The translations under genes and the position numbers were made by a program. This document shows, one piece after another, positions 7,854-13,036 of a stretch of 13,036 nucleotides of DNA; within the stretch, counting starts at the first letter, position 1, and each line of letters begins with the position of its first letter. The notes beneath the pieces were generated by a model. That model ran no database searches and had not been told where the DNA came from. It saw nothing but the letters and a program-made list of their open reading frames with translations. Location of the stretch: contig JAEHDT010000051.1 in the NCBI GenBank assembly GCA_016880225.1, positions 1-13,036 on the forward strand, read 5' to 3'. This DNA comes from Gemmatimonadota bacterium. GTDB lineage: Bacteria > Gemmatimonadota > Gemmatimonadetes > Gemmatimonadales > GWC2-71-9.

Positions 7854-9682
7854 CTCTCGGCGGCGCCGGGGCGGAACAGCTCCTCGCGGCGGTCCACGAC
7901 CTTCGCCTGGGCACGCAGCGCCGCGAGGTATTGCTGCACCCGCGCCTGCGCGACCGGCCGCAGCAACGCTTCGCGCTGCTCGGCGCGCTGCTTCAGCCAG
8001 GCGGCGGAGTCCGCCGGCTGACGCGCGAGGCTCTGCACGACGAAGCACCCCGTCTCGTCCACCACCGCACCGCTCTTTTCCCCCGGCCGGAGTCCGAACG
8101 CCGTGCCCAGCAGGACCGCGTTGCGCGCGAACTCGGCCGGCGCCGACACGCGGGTGAAGGGACCCAGCTTCTCCACGTGCAGCCCGCGCCCCCGCCCCGC
8201 GGCGAGGAGATCCGCGGCGTCGCGGAGTGATGCCGCCGCTTGGGCCGCGTGCTCCCGGGCCACGGCCTTCTTCTTCTCGTAGCGCGCGGCGGCCTGCACG
8301 CGGGCACGGATCTGCGCGAGCGGCGGCACCCCAGCGGATTCGAGCGAGTCGAGCCTGAACACGTAGCTCGCGCCCGCTCCGTCGATCACCGAGCTGGTTT
8401 CGCCGGGACGCGCCTCGAAGGCCCATACGCCCACATCGGGCACGGTGGACCCGCCGATCGTCAGCCGCTCGCCCTGAGCGAGCTTGGGCGCGCGGGCGAG
8501 CGGCAAGCCGAGATGGCGGGCCGCGCTGTCGAGCCGGGCGGCGTCGCTCTGCTCCGCGGCCAGCCGGTCGAGGGTGTCGGTGCGGGCGTCCGCCGCGTCG
8601 AGATGGCGGCCCTGCAGGACGATCGGCACGAGGATGTGGCGCACGTGCAGCGAGTCGCCCCGAGCGGCTTCGACGCGGATCAGGTGATACCCGAACTGGG
8701 TCTTGACCGGCTCGCTCAGCGCACCCGGTGCGAGCCGGCGCATCGCCTGAGCGAACGGCGCGACGAACCCGGCCCCGTCGCGCTTCACCCAGCCGAGATC
8801 GCCGCCCTGCGCCGCGCTTCCGGAGTCCGCCGACTCCTTCTTGGCCACGTCCTCGAACTTGGCCTTGCCGCCGGCGATCTCGGCCCGGAGGGCGCGCACA
8901 CGCGCGACGGCCGCCGCGCTGTCCGCGGCGTCGGGGACGCGCGGCAGCGCGACGTAGCTTAGCCACGCGGCCGCGGGGCGCTTGAAGTCGGCCGTGTGGG
9001 CCTGGTAGTAACGCGTGAGCTCGGCGTCAGAGACCGGGGCGAGCGAGTCGGGCACGTCGTCCGGCCGCACGGCGAGCAGCGCGACCGTCACCGACTCGCG
9101 CTGGTCGCGCCAGATGCGCCACAGCTTCGCATCCGACACGTACACGTCGGCGGTGAGATAATCCTCGAGCTTGCGCTGCGGCAGATAGTCGCGGTACAGC
9201 TGCTCCATCTGCGCCCGGAACTCAGGCGCGGCGCTCGTGAGGTAGCGCTGCCACTTGGTGATGTCGAACTGACCGTTGGTCTGAAACGTGGGATCCTGGA
9301 TCACCTGCTGCAGGATCTGCGGCGGAGGCGAGACCCGCGCCGCCTGGATGATCTCGTCGTCCGAGACCGTGATGCCGAGGCGGCGGTACGCACGCTCCAG
9401 CAGGATGTTCTGAATGAACTGCTCGGCGACGCGGTCCTGGACCTGGCGCTCGTCCTCGCGCGTGAGGCGCCCGACACCCTGCTGGCGCCGGTACTGCTCG
9501 AGGGTGGCCTGGTACTGCGCCTGGAACGGCTGCGACCGTACGATGGCGCCGTCCACCTTCAGCACCACGTCCCGGCCGCCACCCACGATGTCCGAGACCT
9601 GGCCGTATGCCATCCATCCGATGAACGTGACGGCCACGATCCAGAAGACGGGCTTCGTGATTTCGCGCATCGCGCGCATCAT
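7850..9682 (-). CDS. Membrane-anchored periplasmic foldase, PpiD/SurA-like parvulin
   Basis: A 610-residue protein with one N-terminal transmembrane anchor (about 11-27, PVFWIVAVTFIGWMAYG) and a periplasmic body, the layout of PpiD, which assists folding of newly exported envelope proteins. Residues about 35-195 resemble the SurA_N/PpiD chaperone region (FQAQYQATLEQYRRQQG, FIQNILLERAYRRLGITVSD). Residues about 240-340 are a parvulin module (FEDVAKKESADSGSA, GGDLGWV, GYHLIRVE). A second, more degenerate module starts at VRHILVPI (347-354) and runs to about 445 (SYVFRLDSL). The first module has LSYVAL where VRHIL is expected, and the second lacks the GYHxI end, so isomerase activity is uncertain. 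The start is one of two adjacent ATGs (9682 or 9679). The leader has only a distant GGAG inside a small inverted repeat. It has its own promoter divergent from the TPR gene. Classical SurA is soluble with a cleaved signal; the uncleaved-looking anchor favours PpiD. Confidence 0.9.
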   Translation of the reverse strand: MMRAMREITKPVFWIVAVTFIGWMAYGQVSDIVGGGRDVVLKVDGAIVRSQPFQAQYQATLEQYRRQQGVGRLTREDERQVQDRVAEQFIQNILLERAYRRLGITVSDDEIIQAARVSPPPQILQQVIQDPTFQTNGQFDITKWQRYLTSAAPEFRAQMEQLYRDYLPQRKLEDYLTADVYVSDAKLWRIWRDQRESVTVALLAVRPDDVPDSLAPVSDAELTRYYQAHTADFKRPAAAWLSYVALPRVPDAADSAAAVARVRALRAEIAGGKAKFEDVAKKESADSGSAAQGGDLGWVKRDGAGFVAPFAQAMRRLAPGALSEPVKTQFGYHLIRVEAARGDSLHVRHILVPIVLQGRHLDAADARTDTLDRLAAEQSDAARLDSAARHLGLPLARAPKLAQGERLTIGGSTVPDVGVWAFEARPGETSSVIDGAGASYVFRLDSLESAGVPPLAQIRARVQAAARYEKKKAVAREHAAQAAASLRDAADLLAAGRGRGLHVEKLGPFTRVSAPAEFARNAVLLGTAFGLRPGEKSGAVVDETGCFVVQSLARQPADSAAWLKQRAEQREALLRPVAQARVQQYLAALRAQAKVVDRREELFRPGAAES

Positions 9683-9688
9683 AGGGCG

Positions 9689-9699
9689 CGGAGACTCCG
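9689..9699. repeat. Short inverted repeat in the foldase leader
   Basis: CGGAG-A-CTCCG is an 11-base perfect inverted repeat upstream of the foldase start (minus strand). In the transcript, the only Shine-Dalgarno-like GGAG, 12 bases from the first AUG, lies inside this hairpin (four base pairs with a three-base loop), so it could be partly hidden. Such short repeats are common at this GC content; confidence in function is low. Confidence 0.3.
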
Positions 9700-9724
9700 G
9701 GTGAAGAGGGGGAGAAGGGGCATA

Positions 9725-9753
9725 AGTCTAAAAACGACAACGGGAAAACTCAA
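9725..9753 (-). promoter_or_regulatory. Probable promoter of the foldase gene
   Basis: Read on the minus strand, TTGAGT (9753-9748), a 17-base spacer and TAGACT (9730-9725) make a four-of-six plus four-of-six sigma-70-type match in the one AT-richer patch of the intergenic gap. Transcription would start near 9717, giving a leader of about 35 bases that is strongly pyrimidine-rich. It is divergent from and does not overlap the promoter at 9774-9803. Confidence 0.5.
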
Positions 9754-9773
9754 GCGAGCGGGCGTGATTCAGA

Positions 9774-9803
9774 TTGACAGCGTGGCCGAGCGAACACTAT
9801 CTT
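9774..9803 (+). promoter_or_regulatory. Probable promoter of the TPR-aroQ-peptidase operon
   Basis: A perfect TTGACA (9774-9779), an 18-base spacer and TATCTT (9798-9803), continuing as TATCTTTG, which fits the FCB-type TAnnTTTG box exactly. Transcription would start near 9810, about 20 bases before the GTG start at 9831. The leader has no clear Shine-Dalgarno sequence. This is the strongest promoter-like match I noticed; the same TATCTTT box precedes the other TPR gene. Confidence 0.65.
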
Positions 9804-9824
9804 TGTCCAAGTCCCCCAACCACT

Positions 9825-9838
9825 TAGGCCGTGGCCTA
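9825..9838. repeat. Inverted repeat centred on the GTG start of the second TPR gene
   Basis: TAGGCC-GT-GGCCTA is a 14-base perfect inverted repeat whose two centre bases are the first two bases of the GTG start codon (9831-9833). As RNA it could form a five-base-pair stem with the GUG exposed in a CGUG loop; as DNA it is a symmetric site just downstream of the predicted transcription start, where a dimeric repressor could bind. Either role is inference. Confidence 0.45.
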
Positions 9839-11501
9839 CACCAGCGAGATCGAGAAGCTCGAAAAGCGGTGGGCGGAGAACCCCAAGGGGCGGAACTTCG
9901 CTCCCCTGGCAGACGCCTATCGCAAGGCAGGAGAACTAGATAGGGCCCTCGAGCTGTGCAAGGCCGGTCTCGATCTGCACCCCGACTATGTCAGCGCGCA
10001 CATCGTGTACGCGCGCTGCCTGATCGACCAGAAGAACGACGCCGGGGCATCCGAGGTGTTCCGCAAGGTGCTCGCGCTCGACCCGGAAAACGTTCTGGCG
10101 CTCAAGATCCTGGCCGAGATCGCCGAGCGGGGGGGCCGGTTCGACGAAGCGGTGGAGTGGCTGAGCCGGTTGCTGAATGCCGATCCGATGAACGGGGACG
10201 CCGCGGAGGCGTTGGCGCGCGCCAAGGCCAAGGCGGCTCAATCGGCGGCGAGGACCGTCACGCCGGCCCCGGCCGTAACGGCGCCGGGGCCGGTGGTGCG
10301 GCTCGTGCCCGAAGCGGTCTCGACTCCCCCACCCCCACCCCCACCCCCATCTGCGCACCCGAGTCTCGTCGTCGAGCACGTGTCCGAGGGTCCCCCCGCG
10401 CCGACTCTCGACGTGAAGGGCGCGCCGGCCGACATCGAGACGTTCGACGGTACGCTCGATTTCAATGCGGTCGCGCACGACGCGGCGCGGGCGGACGGAC
10501 TGGAGGTGCAGGAAGAGGTCGAGCTCAAGCCGCAGAACCTTGTGATCGAGGGGCTGGCGCATTCGCAATACGAGAGCGGGCTGTTCGCCCAGCCAGCGGA
10601 AGCCGCGGCGCCCGAGGCAGAGCCGCCGACGGTGGACTTGCCGTTGATCATGCCGGACGACCTGGCTCCCCTGCCGGACGTGGCGCAGCAGGCGCCCGCG
10701 AGCCCGGTTGTCGCCGGCCCGGCTGCGCCAGTGCCGCCGCCCGCCGCCGTGCGCCTGTCGGACGATGACGGGGCGGCGGACACGGCTGCGCTGTCGCGCG
10801 CCGAGCCGGTGCTGACGGAAACGATGGCGGAGCTGTACCTGCGGCAGGGACACCAGGACGACGCGCTGCGCGTCTATCACGCGCTGCTGGACCAGCGGCC
10901 CGGCGATGCGCGGCTGCGGGCGCGGGTTCAATCCCTGATCAGTGGGGGGACGGGCGAGTCGGTCCAGACTTTTCTCAAGCGCATTCTCGCGGGAAGGCTC
11001 GGAGCCGGTGTTCCCGCCCCGCCGCCGCCCCCGCTCTCGACCCCGGCCGCCGCGCCTCCAGAAGCGGCCGCGTCCACTACGTGGTCCGCTGAGTCCAGAG
11101 GCTCGCCGCTCGACAGCGCGTTCGCCGTCGCCGACGAGGCATCCGACTCCGACACCCCTACTCCCGGCGAGGCGACGCGGCCCGCGGACGACAGCATCTC
11201 GCTCGACGAAGTGTTCGGAGACGAGGGCGGGCGCAGCTCGATGCCAGCGGCCGAGGCGCCGGCACCGCCCGAGCCGGCAGCCGCGCCGCCCGCCGCGCCG
11301 CCGAGCGGCGGGTTTTCGTTCGACCAATTCTTCAGTGCCGGGGGCGCGCCCGGAGCGGGGGGCGCCGCGGGCGCCCCGCCCGAGAGCGGTGCCGCCCGCA
11401 AGGCCCAAGTCCGGGCGTCCGGATCGAAGCAGCGTCCGCCGACGGAGGACGAAGGCGACCTCGATCAGTTCCAGGCCTGGTTGCGAGGCCTCAAGTCCTA
11501 G
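9831..11501 (+). CDS. TPR-repeat protein with long disordered linker and C-terminal FQAWL motif
   Basis: A 556-residue protein of unknown specific role. Residues 1-125 hold about three TPR-like units (FAPLADAYRKAGELDRALEL, SAHIVYARCLIDQKN, LKILAEIAERGGRFDEAVEW). Residues about 325-375 hold another (TMAELYLRQGHQDDALRVYH). The rest is Pro/Ala/Glu-rich and probably disordered, including an eight-proline run at 166-173. The tail carries three related short motifs: ISLDEVF (456-462), FSFDQFF (495-501) and the extreme C-terminal DLDQFQAWLRGLKS (543-556). Proteins with this N-terminal block and a C-terminal FQ.WL..L segment occur in several phyla as unnamed TPR proteins. There is no signal peptide or membrane helix. 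GTG at 9831 is chosen because the predicted promoter leaves only about 20 bases before it, and the TPR block begins at residue 1. Its stop shares one base with the aroQ start (TAGTG). Confidence 0.9.
   Translation: MAYTSEIEKLEKRWAENPKGRNFAPLADAYRKAGELDRALELCKAGLDLHPDYVSAHIVYARCLIDQKNDAGASEVFRKVLALDPENVLALKILAEIAERGGRFDEAVEWLSRLLNADPMNGDAAEALARAKAKAAQSAARTVTPAPAVTAPGPVVRLVPEAVSTPPPPPPPPSAHPSLVVEHVSEGPPAPTLDVKGAPADIETFDGTLDFNAVAHDAARADGLEVQEEVELKPQNLVIEGLAHSQYESGLFAQPAEAAAPEAEPPTVDLPLIMPDDLAPLPDVAQQAPASPVVAGPAAPVPPPAAVRLSDDDGAADTAALSRAEPVLTETMAELYLRQGHQDDALRVYHALLDQRPGDARLRARVQSLISGGTGESVQTFLKRILAGRLGAGVPAPPPPPLSTPAAAPPEAAASTTWSAESRGSPLDSAFAVADEASDSDTPTPGEATRPADDSISLDEVFGDEGGRSSMPAAEAPAPPEPAAAPPAAPPSGGFSFDQFFSAGGAPGAGGAAGAPPESGAARKAQVRASGSKQRPPTEDEGDLDQFQAWLRGLKS
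10326..10349. repeat. CCCCCA x4 microsatellite; G-quadruplex motif on the minus strand
   Basis: Four perfect tandem copies of the six-base unit CCCCCA, in frame as CCC-CCA codon pairs encoding eight prolines in the TPR-protein linker. The minus strand reads as four runs of five or more G's separated by single T's, a motif class known to fold into very stable quadruplexes. Because the unit is six bases, copy-number change would alter the proline run by two residues without a frameshift. Confidence 0.9.
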
Positions 11502-11947
11502 TGCACATCGCCGTGCTGAACGGCCCGAACCTGAATCTGCTGGGAGAACGCGAGCCGGAGCTGTACGGGCGGACGACCCTCGCGGAGATCGAGTCCCGTG
11601 TGCGGGAGCGGGCGCGCGGGCTCGGCGTCGAGATCTCGTGGACGCAGACGAACCATGAGGGCGAGCTGGTGGACGCGATCCAGCGACTCAAGGGCAAGGC
11701 CGACGGTGCGGTGGTCAACGCCGCCGCGCTCACGCACACGAGCCTGTCCGTGCGTGACGCCCTGCTCGCGGTGCGCGTCCCCTTCGTCGAGGTGCACCTG
11801 TCGAACATCTTCGCGCGCGAGCCGGAGCGCCGCCGCTCGCTGCTCGCCGACGCCGCTGTCGGGATGGTCACCGGGTTCGGCGCCGAGAGTTATCGCCTGG
11901 GGCTCGAGGGCCTGGTCGGCTATCTCCAGGCCCGCCATGGCGCCTGA
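11501..11947 (+). CDS. aroQ: 3-Dehydroquinate dehydratase, type II
   Basis: Dehydrates 3-dehydroquinate to 3-dehydroshikimate in the shikimate pathway; type II enzymes are small cytosolic dodecamers. The 148-residue length is typical. The signature LNGPNLNLLGEREPELYG is at 6-23, with the active-site Arg in REP (R17) and Tyr (Y22). NAAALTHTSLSVRDAL (73-88) corresponds to the usual NPGAYTHTS..IRDA, with Pro-to-Ala and Tyr-to-Leu changes. EVHLSN (97-102) carries the catalytic-type His (H99). AREPERRRS supplies the conserved Arg, and GFGAESYRLGLEGL ends the domain. The GTG at 11501 shares its G with the TAG stop of the TPR gene; GAGG at 11485-11488 is distant, so translational coupling is likely. 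It overlaps the next gene by 11 bases. Confidence 0.97.
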   Translation: MHIAVLNGPNLNLLGEREPELYGRTTLAEIESRVRERARGLGVEISWTQTNHEGELVDAIQRLKGKADGAVVNAAALTHTSLSVRDALLAVRVPFVEVHLSNIFAREPERRRSLLADAAVGMVTGFGAESYRLGLEGLVGYLQARHGA

Positions 11948-13036
11948 CCGGCGCCGGGCGCGGCAGGAGGCGCTGGTCCGGGCGCTCGAGGCCGACGCGC
12001 TGGACGGGTTGCTCGTGGCGTCGCGCGCCAACATCCGGTACCTGACGGGCTTTTCGGGCTCGGCCGCGCTTGTGGTCGTCACACGGGCCGACGTGCTGCT
12101 CGTGACGGACTTCCGCTACGATGAGCAGGCCCGCGCCGAGGCCGGCGCCGTGGCGCGGGTGGAAGTCGAGAGCACGAGCGTGTGGGACCGCTTCTTCAAG
12201 GAGCTCGCCACCCTCGGCCCGCTGGCCGAGCTCGGGTACGAGGCGCAGGCGCTGTCGGTGCACGACGCGCGGCGCTTCGCCGATGCGGGGAAGGTGTGGC
12301 GCTGGAGGCCGACGACGGAGCTGGTGGAGCGGCTGCGCGCGACCAAGGACGAGGGCGAGATTGCGGCGATCCGGAGCGCGGCGCGGCTCGCCGGTGAGGC
12401 GCTGGGAGAGACGCTCGGACAGGTGCGGCCGGGCATGACGGAGCTGGCGATCGCGGGGACGCTCGAGGGAGCGCTGCGGCGGCTGGGGAGCGAAGGCCAC
12501 CCATTTTCGACGATCGTGGCCTCGGGCCCGCGCAGCGCACTGCCGCATGCGCGCTCGAGCGCCCGGCCGGTAGCGGCCGGCGAGTGGCTGCTCGTGGACT
12601 TCGGGGCTCAGGTGGACGGCTACTGCGCGGACATCACCCGCACCGTGGTCGTGGGAGCCCGGGCGAACGAGCGGCAGCGCGCCCTCTACGGAGTGGTTCA
12701 GGAGGCGCAGCGGCGTGCCCGCTGCGGAGTGCGGGCGGGCATGAGCGGGCGGGACGCCGACGCGCTGGCGCGCGAGCCGATCGCCGCCAAGGGCTTCGGC
12801 GACGCATTCGGCCATTCGCTCGGACACGGGCTCGGCCTCGAGGTGCACGAGTCGCCCCGGCTCTCGAGAACGAACCCCGATCCGTTGCCCGCGGGCGCCG
12901 TGGTCACCATCGAGCCCGGCGTTTACCTCGCGGGGGAGGGTGGCGTGCGCATCGAGGACGACGTGTACCTGACGCCGGACGGGCGTGGCGCCGAGCTGCT
13001 GTCCGACGGGCTGACGGACCTCGTAGAGCTCGTGTA
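11937..13036 (+). CDS. M24B metallopeptidase (Xaa-Pro aminopeptidase/dipeptidase), runs to window edge
   Basis: A 'pita-bread' metallopeptidase that removes residues preceding proline from peptides, probably in the cytosol. The frame from ATG 11937 is open for 366 codons to the window edge, where the next codon begins TA. The product ends DLVELV, like family C-termini, so the gene is probably complete apart from the last base of a TAA or TAG stop. Residues about 10-130 are the N-terminal creatinase-like domain (ANIRYLTGFSGSAALVVV, LLVTDFRYDEQA). The catalytic domain follows. All five dinuclear-metal ligands are visible: D221 (LLVDFGAQ), D232 (CADITRT), H297 (GHSLGHGLG), E326 (TIEPGVY) and E340 (RIEDDV). 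H304 in LEVHE is also present. It overlaps aroQ by 11 bases, with AGG at 11928-11930 as a weak ribosome site. The aroQ-M24-efp order seen in Bacillus and others suggests efp follows. Sequence alone does not separate aminopeptidase from dipeptidase activity. Confidence 0.95.
   Translation, partial: MAPDRRRARQEALVRALEADALDGLLVASRANIRYLTGFSGSAALVVVTRADVLLVTDFRYDEQARAEAGAVARVEVESTSVWDRFFKELATLGPLAELGYEAQALSVHDARRFADAGKVWRWRPTTELVERLRATKDEGEIAAIRSAARLAGEALGETLGQVRPGMTELAIAGTLEGALRRLGSEGHPFSTIVASGPRSALPHARSSARPVAAGEWLLVDFGAQVDGYCADITRTVVVGARANERQRALYGVVQEAQRRARCGVRAGMSGRDADALAREPIAAKGFGDAFGHSLGHGLGLEVHESPRLSRTNPDPLPAGAVVTIEPGVYLAGEGGVRIEDDVYLTPDGRGAELLSDGLTDLVELV

Noticed and set aside
9684..9718. 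G-rich purine tract in the foldase leader as a possible quadruplex
   Set aside because: Run lengths are uneven and one loop is long; much weaker than the CCCCCA-repeat motif, and the transcript carries the C-rich strand.
8240..9943. Plus-strand open frames (8240-8962, 8996-9943) opposite the foldase
   Set aside because: The minus strand carries SurA/PpiD-like and parvulin motifs throughout; the plus-strand products are Arg-rich and unrecognisable.
9936..11408. 490-codon minus-strand open frame opposite the second TPR gene
   Set aside because: It is Arg/Gly-rich with no recognisable domain, and is explained by codon bias of the plus-strand gene, whose TPR pattern is clear.
1..13036. Mobile elements, CRISPR arrays, tRNA/rRNA genes, toxin-antitoxin or defence genes
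   Set aside because: I looked on both strands and saw no transposase or integrase motifs, regular direct repeats with spacers, cloverleaf sequences or known defence domains; genes cover nearly all of the window.

Overview
This is a high-GC bacterial chromosome segment with very dense gene packing and no RNA genes, mobile elements or CRISPR arrays that I can see. Gene content and order point to a Gram-negative-type envelope. The window carries a Tat translocase subunit, a membrane-anchored periplasmic parvulin-type foldase and a long-chain polyprenyl diphosphate synthase. Two promoter boxes read TATCTTTA and TATCTTTG, close to the TAnnTTTG box known from Bacteroidetes. With the high GC and the two long Ala/Pro/Glu-rich TPR proteins, this suggests a Gemmatimonadota-like member of the FCB group. 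That placement is an inference; a 16S or marker-gene placement of the source contig would settle it.

Layout. Bases 1-3908 hold a histidine-utilisation operon, hutH (5' end outside the window), hutU and hutI, joined by NTGA stop/start overlaps. It converts histidine to urocanate, imidazolonepropionate and formiminoglutamate. hutI appears to start at a CTG codon. Bases 3895-7853 hold a second plus-strand run: a large TPR protein, a polyprenyl diphosphate synthase, a small DUF4321-like membrane protein and tatA. Its likely promoter lies inside the 3' end of hutI and leaves almost no 5' leader. Bases 9682-7850 (minus strand) encode a PpiD/SurA-like foldase whose stop overlaps the tatA stop by four bases. 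Bases 9683-9830 are the only real intergenic gap (148 bp) and carry two divergent promoters. Bases 9831-13036 hold a second TPR protein, aroQ and an M24 (Xaa-Pro) peptidase that runs to the window edge.

How they fit together. The hut genes are one pathway. tatA, the foldase and the prenyl synthase serve envelope export, folding and (probably) quinone side-chain or polyprenyl carrier supply. aroQ followed by an M24 peptidase is a widely seen pair that often precedes efp and accBC, so those genes may lie just beyond the right edge. The two TPR proteins share architecture (TPR blocks separated by long, probably disordered acidic/proline-rich linkers), promoter type and weak or absent Shine-Dalgarno sequences. 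They are the least understood genes here.

Most of the window is ordinary housekeeping and catabolic content. The features most worth a second look are the near-leaderless FCB-like promoters, an inverted repeat centred on the GTG start of the second TPR gene, a four-repeat CCCCCA tract that is a strong G-quadruplex motif on the opposite strand, the foldase with two complementary degenerate parvulin modules, and repeated short motifs in the TPR-protein linkers. I did not find convincing evidence of a new defence, mobile or biosynthetic system.
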